Below are positions 36,725 through 44,617 of a DNA stretch of 64,000 nt, one piece after another. The notes beneath the pieces were generated by a model. The model was given only the letters and a program-made list of their open reading frames with translations, ran no database searches and was not told the origin of the DNA. The stretch lies in contig CP119313.1 of assembly GCA_029202485.1 (NCBI GenBank), positions 3,348,001-3,412,000 on the forward strand. Direction: 5' to 3'. A program made the translations under genes and the position numbers. The stretch comes from Candidatus Pedobacter colombiensis (GTDB taxonomy: Bacteria; Bacteroidota; Bacteroidia; Sphingobacteriales; Sphingobacteriaceae). How positions within the stretch are numbered: the first letter of the stretch is position 1; every line of letters begins with the position of its first letter.

Positions 36725-37120
36725 GTGATGAAAGAACAGAAAAACAACCGGATAAAACTGGTGCAGGCACGCCTGACCCTTGCCGAAGAAGCCTTATTGA
36801 TAAGGCATTTTAAGTCTACTACAGAACGCAAACTCAGTGCCTACGTGCGTAGTGTTATGCTTGCAAAACCACTGATTAAAGCAGTGCGTAACGAGTCGCT
36901 TAACGACATCATTAAAGAGCTGTATGAGTTGCGAAAAGACCTGAGTGGCGTGGCCAATAACTTTAACCAGGCTATACATAAACTCCATACACTTTCCACT
37001 TACCCTGAAATAAAAGCTTGGCTGTTAGGCTTTGAAATCAACCGGAAAGCCATGCAAAAAAGCATAGAGGAAATCAAGCTGTACATCAATAAAACATCGG
37101 ACAAATGGTTGCAATCCTGA
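36725..37120 (+). CDS. mobA: Mobilization accessory protein (MobA/MobC-like, relaxosome)
   Basis: A 131-residue basic protein in the bacterial mobilization family: RIKLVQARLTLAEEALLIRHFKST (ribbon-helix-helix-like start), LSAYVRSVMLAKP, and the family helix LNDIIKELYELRKDLSGVANNFNQ, where N-Q-x-A is conserved. It would bind oriT and help the relaxase. It ends inside the relaxase gene with a 16-base overlap. In Bacteroidota elements this first protein is often called MobA; elsewhere MobC. Confidence 0.85.
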   Translation: MMKEQKNNRIKLVQARLTLAEEALLIRHFKSTTERKLSAYVRSVMLAKPLIKAVRNESLNDIIKELYELRKDLSGVANNFNQAIHKLHTLSTYPEIKAWLLGFEINRKAMQKSIEEIKLYINKTSDKWLQS

Positions 37121-38397
37121 GCCCCTCGAAGTCGATCCGCAACAGCTTTTGCTACAATGAAAACAAAGTTAAGGAGGGTGTAGCAACACTCATCCACGCT
37201 GAAAATTATCCTAAGAATCTTGCTGATATGACGGAAAATATGCGGCTGGAGATGCTACAGAAATTAGCTGCACAGAATCCAAATGCAAAGGTAAACAGCA
37301 TGCATGTCACGTTGAATTTTGACCCATTGGAGCAGTTTTCAACAGAGAAAATGGTTGAGATCGCTTGTGTTTATATGGATAAGGTAGGCTTTGGAAATCA
37401 GCCCTATCTTGTCTATCAGCATTTCGATGCCGGACATCCTCATCTCCATTTAGTCACCACAAATGTGGAAGCTGGTGGCACACTGATAGACCTTCACCAC
37501 CTCGGTATCCGAAAGTCAGAACCGGCACGAAAGAAGATCGAAATAGACTTTGGATTGGTTAAGGCTGAAGACCAGCCCAAACACGATTACAAGTTAAAAC
37601 CTGCTTGTTCTGCTAAGGTTATCTATGGTCGAACTGATTCCAGGAGGGCCATCCATAATGTACTTACAGCATTGTTGGACAGCTATAATTATGGATCGCT
37701 GAATGAACTCAATGCTCTACTTGGGCAATACAATGTAAGGGCTGACGAAGGCAGCGAAGGCTCCAGGGTATTTAAAAATGGGGGCTTGCTCTACAGGATA
37801 CTCGATGAGTGCGGCAACCCTGTAGGTGTACCTATTAAAGCAAGCGCATTTTATAATAAGCCAACCTTAAAAAACCTCGAAAAGAAATTCCTTAAAGGTG
37901 CTGTTACCAAGCAGCAATACAAAACCCGTGTTAAAAATACCATTGATTTAGCACTGCGGAAACCCGGTATGGATAGTTTAAATAAACTCATGGATGCCCT
38001 TCAATCATCCGGCATCCATACGGTTTTAAGGCAAAATAAGGATGGTATCATCTATGGCATCACCTATGTTGACCATAAAAGTAAATCTATATTCAACGGT
38101 CGGGAGATAGGGACAAACTACAGTGCCAAAGGCATCTTAGACCGTTTTTTACCGAAGCAAATACCAGCGCCATCATTACTTAATGGTAAAGAAAAACCCC
38201 TACCTACTAACCCGGCTAATGTGCCAAACCCTCCTGCTGAAAAGGGTTTCGGGGTTTCATCAAGTACACCTAGTCAAGATAACCCGGCAAGCCTGCTACA
38301 AGAATTGATGGAGCCGGAGCATGGGGTAGACTACATCCCTTACCACCTCTCCGGTAAAAAGAAAAAGAAGAAAAAAAGAAAAATCAATAACAACTAA
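37105..38397 (+). CDS. mobB: Relaxase / mobilization nuclease (MobB, MOBP-like)
   Basis: A 430-residue relaxase. The N-terminal half holds the active-site region: SKSIRNSFCYNENKV with a Tyr near residue 15 as candidate nucleophile, and the metal-binding HUH-like motif HFDAGHPHLHLVTTN near residues 105-118. It would nick oriT, stay linked to the 5' end and be pumped to the recipient. The C-terminus ends in a run of Lys. It is followed 10 bases later by the coupling-protein gene. Confidence 0.92.
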   Translation: MVAILSPSKSIRNSFCYNENKVKEGVATLIHAENYPKNLADMTENMRLEMLQKLAAQNPNAKVNSMHVTLNFDPLEQFSTEKMVEIACVYMDKVGFGNQPYLVYQHFDAGHPHLHLVTTNVEAGGTLIDLHHLGIRKSEPARKKIEIDFGLVKAEDQPKHDYKLKPACSAKVIYGRTDSRRAIHNVLTALLDSYNYGSLNELNALLGQYNVRADEGSEGSRVFKNGGLLYRILDECGNPVGVPIKASAFYNKPTLKNLEKKFLKGAVTKQQYKTRVKNTIDLALRKPGMDSLNKLMDALQSSGIHTVLRQNKDGIIYGITYVDHKSKSIFNGREIGTNYSAKGILDRFLPKQIPAPSLLNGKEKPLPTNPANVPNPPAEKGFGVSSSTPSQDNPASLLQELMEPEHGVDYIPYHLSGKKKKKKKRKINNN

Positions 38398-38407
38398 ACA
38401 CAACGTC

Positions 38408-40396
38408 ATGGCTATGCAGACAGGTGAAAACGAACAGGCGCTCAGGAAAATTCTGGATATGAGCCGACTTATCAGTGTCGTATTACTGGTAATCCATTGT
38501 TATTATTATTTGTATGCTGCTTTTTACGAGTGGCAATTTACAACATCCTTTACGGATAGGCTTCTGGACAATATCCGTAACACGGGACTCTTTAAAAACT
38601 TCCATAATTCCAAACTCATTGCCCTTGCATTCCTGGCTATTTCCTTACTGGGAGCCAAAGGAAGAAAGGATGAAAAGATGAATTATAAGACCGCTTTGGC
38701 CTATCTGATCACAGGGCTATTGCTGTATTTCTTTAGTGCTTTGGCGCTGATACCCAGGATGGATGTTGTCTTGCAGGCGGTCCTCTATATAGGGATACTC
38801 ACTATTGGATTTCTGCTGATGCTTTCCGGTGGCACCCTCCTTTCCAGGATCATTAAGGATAGCTTACGGGATGATATTTTCAATTCCGACAATGAAACAT
38901 TCCCTCAGGAAGAGCGCTTATTGGAGAACGAATACTCGGTAAACCTTCCTGCCCGGTATAAGCTAAAAGGTAAATGGCGCAAGTCTTTTATCAATTTCAT
39001 CAATATTTTTAGAGCTGTACTCGTTCTTGGGACACCCGGTTCCGGGAAAAGTTTTTTCGTCATAAGGCACTTTATAACGCAGACAAGCCGAAAATGTTAT
39101 ACCCAATTCGTATTTGATTTCAAGTACCCCGACCTCTCTGTTATTGCTTACAATGCCTGGCTAAAAAACAGGCATCATTATAAGGTAAAGCCATCATTTT
39201 ACGCCATCAACTTTGATGATTTAACCAGAAGCAGCCGTTGCAATCCACTTGATCCCACACAGATGGTGGACATTACGGACGCTACAGAATCAGCCCGTAC
39301 TATACTATTAGGACTAAACAAGGAATGGATCAAAAAGCAAGGTGATTTTTTCGTGGAATCACCCATCAATCTGATTACTGCTATTATCTGGTACCTGCGC
39401 AAATATCAGGACGGTGCTTACTGCACGTTACCACATGTGATTGAGTTTTTACAACTGGATTATGATTTCTTGTTCACTTTATTACGTTCAGAGAAAGAGC
39501 TGGAGAATCTGGTGAACCCCTTTATCAATGCCTATTTAGCTGATGTTATGGAGCAGTTGGAAGGCCAGATTGCCTCTGCAAAGATTGCGTTGGGCCGGCT
39601 TTCATCTCCTTCTTTATATTATGTGTTAAGCGGAAATGACCTTTCCCTGGATATCAATAACCCAGAAGCTCCAAAGATATTGTGTATTGGCAGCAACCCA
39701 CAAAAATCACAGATTTATGGTGCAGTGATCAGTTTGTTTGTGAACAGGCTTTTGAAAATTGTCAATCAAAAAGCTAAATTAAAAAACTGTTTAATCTTCG
39801 ATGAGTTCCCAACTTTATACCTCAATGGTATCTCCAATCACATAGCAGTTGCACGCAGTGCAAAGTCAGCAACGGTTTTAGGAATGCAGGATATGTCGCA
39901 ATTACGAAAGGATTATGGTAAAGATGAAGCCGATGTGATCATGAACATTGTGGGTAATGTGATCAGTGGACAAGTCATGGGCGATACCGCAAAGCAGCTA
40001 TCAGAACGGATTGGAAAAATCATGCAGGACAGGCAATCGTTATCGATTAATAGCGGCGATACTTCCATCAGTAAATCAAAACAGCTGGAGTCCGCAGTAC
40101 CTTCCAGTAAGATTGCAGGACTTTCCAGTGGTGAATTTGTAGGTATGGTTTCAGATGATCCGGATAACAAAATTGCACTCAAAGCCTTTCATTGTGAGAT
40201 ACTCAATGATATCCCTGCCATTCAAAAAGAGGAGGCCGCTTATAAGGAAATACCTGTGATCCGGAAGATTGACCGTGACATGGTGGAACGGAATTTCCTT
40301 CAGATCAAGGAGGATGTATTGGATATTGCGCACTCTGAAATGGAGCGGATGATGGCCGATCCTGCGCTTTCTTATCTGGTGATAAAGAAAAAGTAA
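38408..40396 (+). CDS. mobC: Type IV coupling protein (TraG/VirD4-like; MobC)
   Basis: A 662-residue inner-membrane ATPase. Several N-terminal membrane helices (VVLLVIHCYYYLYAAF; LAYLITGLLLYFFSALALIP; LYIGILTIGFLLMLSGG) are followed by the Walker A LGTPGSGKSFF near residue 208, FDFKYPDLSVIAYN, and Walker B NCLIFDEFPTLYL near 461. It links the relaxase-DNA complex to a type IV secretion channel. No channel genes are in the window, so the element is mobilizable rather than self-transferring as seen here. Confidence 0.92.
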   Translation: MAMQTGENEQALRKILDMSRLISVVLLVIHCYYYLYAAFYEWQFTTSFTDRLLDNIRNTGLFKNFHNSKLIALAFLAISLLGAKGRKDEKMNYKTALAYLITGLLLYFFSALALIPRMDVVLQAVLYIGILTIGFLLMLSGGTLLSRIIKDSLRDDIFNSDNETFPQEERLLENEYSVNLPARYKLKGKWRKSFINFINIFRAVLVLGTPGSGKSFFVIRHFITQTSRKCYTQFVFDFKYPDLSVIAYNAWLKNRHHYKVKPSFYAINFDDLTRSSRCNPLDPTQMVDITDATESARTILLGLNKEWIKKQGDFFVESPINLITAIIWYLRKYQDGAYCTLPHVIEFLQLDYDFLFTLLRSEKELENLVNPFINAYLADVMEQLEGQIASAKIALGRLSSPSLYYVLSGNDLSLDINNPEAPKILCIGSNPQKSQIYGAVISLFVNRLLKIVNQKAKLKNCLIFDEFPTLYLNGISNHIAVARSAKSATVLGMQDMSQLRKDYGKDEADVIMNIVGNVISGQVMGDTAKQLSERIGKIMQDRQSLSINSGDTSISKSKQLESAVPSSKIAGLSSGEFVGMVSDDPDNKIALKAFHCEILNDIPAIQKEEAAYKEIPVIRKIDRDMVERNFLQIKEDVLDIAHSEMERMMADPALSYLVIKKK

Positions 40397-40500
40397 CCTA
40401 GGCAAAGGTGAAAATAATCATACACTATTTATAATAGGAGATTAGCATATACCTCAATTATGAAAATTATCAATTCCTTCTTACTAGCATTACAACTGAC

Positions 40501-40587
40501 AGTTCACGTATGTATCCTATCCCAGAAAAAGAAGTTTTAGGATTCGTTTTTTGCGCAATTGAAGTGCAGACACTCGCAAAATTGTAG
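40501..40587 (+). pseudogene. Decayed remnant of a dnaE 3' end
   Basis: Read in the frame ending at TAG 40585-40587, the sequence ends MYPIPEKEVLGFVFC-AIEVQTLAKL-stop, parallel to VYLILGKVVLDFGYP-AIEVQKLAKL of the DnaE-type polymerase. The stop falls about nine residues earlier than in the intact gene. Weaker DNA similarity continues upstream to about 40475 (CCTTC...GCAT). It has changed far more than the copy at 24986. Too short and damaged to act. Confidence 0.6.
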
Positions 40588-40635
40588 TAAGTTCAGATAT
40601 AAGGAATGTCTAGTTAGTCGCCTTTGGGTAACATA

Positions 40636-40669
40636 ATAATGGGAGGTGACATATGCTACCTCCCATTAT
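40636..40669 (-). terminator. Perfect hairpin after a type IX cargo gene
   Basis: A 12-bp perfect stem (40636-40647 with 40658-40669, 10-base loop) sits just past the stop of the leftward gene. No strong T tract on that strand (TATTATGTT follows). Confidence 0.55.
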
Positions 40670-40677
40670 GATATGGC

Positions 40678-41682
40678 TTATTCTAAAATAATCTTTTGGG
40701 GAACAGAAGAACCATCTATTCCTGTTACCTCTACAATGTAGATCCCTTTTGCCCAACCGCTAGTAGTTATTGTCGTTTCGGTTTGGTTAAGAGTCGGAGA
40801 TGATTTAAATACTGTGGAACCAAGAACATTTCTTACGTTGATGGCATAATTTTTCAGGTTGCCAACATTAACTCTAAACTGGTTCCGAGCAGGATTGGGA
40901 TAGATAAATATGTTGTTTGTTTTGTTTTGTGTTTCCTCAATACCTAGTTGTTGCACTGGAGCGGTTGTTATGTATCTATAATTACGAAACGCAGGCGGTT
41001 GTCCCTCCGGTATAGAATGTGTATTTGAAATTTCCATCACAGGGCTTCCTATGCCTGATTGGTACCATCCATAAATTTCAGTTTGGGATATTGTGCCATC
41101 TATTGCATGAATTGTAAGAATTGTTTTGATCCTCAATGTATTTACATAAGTGCCGATTGGTGTTTTAACAGTACCATACCCATCGACACTGACGGAAATG
41201 ATGCCGCTTTCAACATAGAATAAAACATTCCCGAAATTGACATCACTTGCAAAGGTATCTGTAAATGAGGTATTATATTGTATGGGAAACTTAAGGATCT
41301 GCCTTGGGTCATTAAACGTATTTTTCACCCCGGGTTTATAGTATCCGTTTAGATATATTCCGGATGCATCTTTAATGTAAAAACTGCTGGAATTCGCACC
41401 GACATTAATATTGTAAAAATTAGATCCGGGAAAGGTGTCGCAAAGTGTTGTATCTCCGCAGTCATGTGTTATATAATCTGATGTCGTTATGGTATTCAAT
41501 TGAGAGAAATTCCAGGTTTTATTTTCTCCACTTTCTCCTTGTGACAAGGCAGTTGTATCGCTTTTATAAGTATACACAACGCCACCCCCAACTGGGTAAT
41601 CCGTGGCATTGATGGAGATTTGAGCATTTACTGTCAACGAAATTGACGATAATAATAATAAACCAAAGAGTTTGTGATTCAT
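40678..41682 (-). CDS. Type IX-secreted protein (type A sorting domain)
   Basis: A 334-residue exported protein. Signal peptide MNHKLFGLLLLSSISLTVNAQ. The body is beta-rich with no known catalytic motif (NKTWNFSQLNT; GTVKTPIGTYVNTLRIKTI). The last 80 residues form the type A C-terminal domain, with NIFIYPNPARNQFRVNV and the closing WAKGIYIVEVTG...QKIILE. It is transcribed alone. Function unknown. Confidence 0.85.
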   Translation of the reverse strand: MNHKLFGLLLLSSISLTVNAQISINATDYPVGGGVVYTYKSDTTALSQGESGENKTWNFSQLNTITTSDYITHDCGDTTLCDTFPGSNFYNINVGANSSSFYIKDASGIYLNGYYKPGVKNTFNDPRQILKFPIQYNTSFTDTFASDVNFGNVLFYVESGIISVSVDGYGTVKTPIGTYVNTLRIKTILTIHAIDGTISQTEIYGWYQSGIGSPVMEISNTHSIPEGQPPAFRNYRYITTAPVQQLGIEETQNKTNNIFIYPNPARNQFRVNVGNLKNYAINVRNVLGSTVFKSSPTLNQTETTITTSGWAKGIYIVEVTGIDGSSVPQKIILE

Positions 41683-41971
41683 GGGAGAGCATTTTATAGA
41701 TTGATGATGTTGTACTAAAGAATTTAGCGTTCAAATATAATGACAAAAACAGTAATGCATTTCAAACTTCATATTTCTGTACTATTTATACAGCACCGGG
41801 CTTACCACCTCCTAAAACACAGCTCAGCTCTTTTGGATATAGCTTAAGAACCATGCTTGCAGGCTATCCTATCCGTTTCGATATGGCATGGCCGGGTGAT
41901 TTTAGTAAATCGCCGGTTTGGTATTTATCGCTGACTTTGAAGTAAGGAACGAAGTAAAGCAATATGAAAAT

Positions 41972-42349
41972 TTACTTTTTGTTATTTAAAAGTGACTCCA
42001 ACAGTGCAATCTTTTCTCTTTCGCTTTTTAAAAGGGCATCATACAATTCAACAATTTTCTCAATAGCATTGATGTTGTAATTAATTACAGTATTGTTCTG
42101 GTCGTATATATTGTTGTTGATTATGGCATTTTCATTAAAGTTTTTTATAGCCTCAGCTGGAACACCTAACGTTTCCGCTATTATATCCAGCTTATCTTTA
42201 TCAACCTTTTCATTCTTCTCCATTTTCGCATAGCCTTGCCTTGAGATACCTAAGGCTTTTGCCAGCGTTTCCTGCTTAATTCCTTTAAGATTTCTTATGC
42301 TTTCAATTTTTCTTCCAAGATGGATAGGTTCTTGTTGTTGGAGCGGCAT
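41972..42349 (-). CDS. XRE-family regulator
   Basis: 125 residues. Residues about 12-66 form a helix-turn-helix (KIESIRNLKGIKQETLAKALGI, SRQGYAKMEKNEK). The second half has an Asn-rich linker and a terminal coiled coil (EKIVELYDALLKSEREKIALL), typical of dimerising phage/element regulators. A 33-base inverted repeat stands 70 bases upstream, so it is probably autoregulated. It may also act on the RHS locus on its other side. Confidence 0.85.
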   Translation of the reverse strand: MPLQQQEPIHLGRKIESIRNLKGIKQETLAKALGISRQGYAKMEKNEKVDKDKLDIIAETLGVPAEAIKNFNENAIINNNIYDQNNTVINYNINAIEKIVELYDALLKSEREKIALLESLLNNKK

Positions 42350-42418
42350 CTTGATAAATTTATTGATTTAGAGAATGAATTGATAGTACTCAGTTATTAA
42401 AATAAGTTACTTATTGCA

Positions 42419-42451
42419 CCCTTACAAGTTGCAGTAAGCAACCTGTAAGGG
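42419..42451. promoter_or_regulatory. Large inverted repeat, candidate operator
   Basis: CCCTTACAAGTTGC (42419-42432) and GCAACCTGTAAGGG (42438-42451) match with one mismatch over 14 bp around the spacer AGTAA. The position upstream of the XRE gene suits autorepression. Confidence 0.55.
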
Positions 42452-42724
42452 GACAAAGTTAAGGGATTCAGCAAATTAGGACACTTACTAAATGCAACTA
42501 TGAAAAATTTGGATACTAATTAAAAGACATTATTTTTGTCTGCCTTTAAAATAAAATGGCATTTATCACCGATATAAACCTGTTCACCGAATAACGAAAT
42601 TTATTGAGTAATTCTTGAATTGCTCCTGCTTTCACTGTTACCAGACTCCTAATCCTGCAATGGTGCATTTTCTATTGAAAATCCATCAGGGGATAAATTT
42701 TGAAAAGAAAACATCTTTTTGGAT

Positions 42725-42760
42725 GGGGAAATTTCCCCAAGCTAAAAAGGGGAAATTTCC
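42725..42760. promoter_or_regulatory. Twin GGGGAAATTTCC palindromes
   Basis: A perfect 14-base palindrome GGGGAAATTTCCCC at 42725-42738 recurs as GGGGAAATTTCC at 42749-42760. The centres are 24 bases apart, close to two helical turns, which suits two dimers bound on the same face. It is about 140-180 bases upstream of the RHS-locus envelope gene. Confidence 0.5.
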
Positions 42761-42903
42761 TCTAAAATTTGTCATTTATATTTTCAACTTTTGCACCCCC
42801 ATAAATGCAATTTCATATAAATCTATCTTTTACATGCTTAGTATGAGCATATAAATCAACATTACTGAAATACATTTCTACATACATCCTTGCATTATTT
42901 CTT

Positions 42904-44433
42904 TTGCTTCATTTTCAATCTCTGTATGCCCAACAAGTGGAAACAGCAGAGAATATCGACAATGCTACTATCTATTTAAATAGCAAGATAACTTCGCTGG
43001 ATAAATACACTGCTAAATCGCAAAAGATCCAACAGCGGCTTTTAAGGCGGCTAAAACGCAAAGAGGCAAAACTGCTCAAAAAGCTGGCTGCCAAAGATTC
43101 GGCTGCCTACCTGCAATATGTGAACCAGCAGGGGCTTTCCTACGATTCTATTGCCCTCCTTTCCAAAGACACAAGTTACCAGCAAAGGCTTGCAAATAAA
43201 AAGAATGCCGCCATCGACAGCCTCAAAGGGGTGCAACGCTTTATAGAAAACCAGCAAAGTAAACTGGGGGGCGCTGCTTCCATAGCAGATAAGACAGGCG
43301 TACCCATGCCGAAAGAATTAGGCCAATTACAGGGGCAGCTGAACGGGCAACAGGGTATCGATAACCTCATCAGCCAGCGGACGGCAAGCCTGGAAAGCCT
43401 TGCCAAAAGCCAAAATATTAAAGGGATGGAAAGCATACAGAAGGATGTCTACTACGCCCGTGAAAAAATCAAAAACTGGAAAAAGCTGACCGACGAACCC
43501 GATGATGCCGAAGCAGAAGCCCTTGAATATTTACAGGGAACAGAAGGTTTCGACAAATACCTGAAGCAAGACAATAATGCCTTTGGCGGACTGGGCAATA
43601 ATGCCACTGCGGCCGACCTGCAAAGAGCAGGTTTCCAGACGAAAAGCCAGGTGAACAGCTTGTTACAGGATAAGCTGGGCAGCAGCATGAACAGCGTGCA
43701 GCAGCAAATGGCCGACCAGGTGCAGCAATACACCGACAAGCTCGGCGGTGTGGGCAAGGAAATAGGCAAAGCAAAGGAAGCCATTGGAAAAGCAAAGGAA
43801 ACAATGGGCCAGGGCAAGGAAGCCATAGCCGCCGCAAAGGAAACAAAAGATAATCTCAAAAATATAGAAAAACCCATTTTCAAGAAGAACCCGGAAAGAG
43901 GAAAGCCTTTCCGCGAAAGGCTGGAGACGCAATACAGCTTCCAGACCTCCAGGGCATCTGTAGACGGGCTGAAACCTGCCATGATGGATGTTTCTGCTTC
44001 CGTAGGTTTCAAGCATACGCCCAGGCTGAGCTATGGCATCGGCTTCGGGCTGAGTACCGGGCTGGGCAAAGACTGGCAGCACCTCAAAATCACTTATGAA
44101 GGCATTACCCTGCGTGCTTATACCGACTGGAAATGGATCTATGGTTTCAGTTTCCAGGCAGGTTATGAAAGAAGCTTCAGGCCGGATAACAGGGCTTACC
44201 TCTCTCAAAATGCAGACCCGCAAAACGGCAGCCCGACACCGGAACCTTCCGGTAATAACGCACTGAAAGATGCCTTTGGCGGACAGCAGCAAACGGCCTA
44301 CCTGGGCATTATGAAGCGCTACAAGATCAACAGCAAATGGAACGGCACCTTCCTGGTGGGCTATAACTTTTTATGGCAGCAGGAGGACATGAGGAGCCCG
44401 TTTATTTTAAGGTTTGGGTGGGGAAGCAATTAG
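42904..44433 (+). CDS. Coiled-coil envelope protein of the RHS locus
   Basis: At least 509 residues. The only standard start is TTG at 42904, but the open frame continues upstream to a stop at 42844 and encodes a good signal-peptide core (YISTYILALFLLLHFQSLYAQ), so translation may begin nearer 42865 on a non-standard codon (CTG). The middle is coiled coil (QKIQQRLLRRLKRKEAKLLKKL) and Gly/Lys/Ala-rich repeats (GKAKEAIGKAKETMGQ). The last 150 residues look like an outer-membrane beta domain (MMDVSASVGFKHTPRLSYGIGFG; closing FILRFGWGSN). It is the first gene of a GC-rich block with two YD/RHS genes and may help their export. Not a named family to me. Confidence 0.7.
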   Translation: MLHFQSLYAQQVETAENIDNATIYLNSKITSLDKYTAKSQKIQQRLLRRLKRKEAKLLKKLAAKDSAAYLQYVNQQGLSYDSIALLSKDTSYQQRLANKKNAAIDSLKGVQRFIENQQSKLGGAASIADKTGVPMPKELGQLQGQLNGQQGIDNLISQRTASLESLAKSQNIKGMESIQKDVYYAREKIKNWKKLTDEPDDAEAEALEYLQGTEGFDKYLKQDNNAFGGLGNNATAADLQRAGFQTKSQVNSLLQDKLGSSMNSVQQQMADQVQQYTDKLGGVGKEIGKAKEAIGKAKETMGQGKEAIAAAKETKDNLKNIEKPIFKKNPERGKPFRERLETQYSFQTSRASVDGLKPAMMDVSASVGFKHTPRLSYGIGFGLSTGLGKDWQHLKITYEGITLRAYTDWKWIYGFSFQAGYERSFRPDNRAYLSQNADPQNGSPTPEPSGNNALKDAFGGQQQTAYLGIMKRYKINSKWNGTFLVGYNFLWQQEDMRSPFILRFGWGSN

Positions 44434-44617
44434 TATAATAAATATAAACAACAATTAAGTATCAGCCATGCTATGGCCGACACGGATTCTACCTTTACAA
44501 CGAATAACCTTATAAGCACGTCCCTATTTACAGGAGGCTTACAGAGCAACAAAACGGCGATCACCACCGAATAAAACACATAACTATTAAGAATAGAAAA
44601 ATGAATAATAATACCCT

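Noticed and set aside
42615..42854. 79-codon frame upstream of the envelope gene
   Set aside because: Spans the twin palindromes and has an unlikely composition.
44473..44574. 33-codon Ser/Thr-rich frame before the large YD-repeat gene
   Set aside because: No Cys, no modifying enzyme nearby and no supporting signal; probably chance or a relic.
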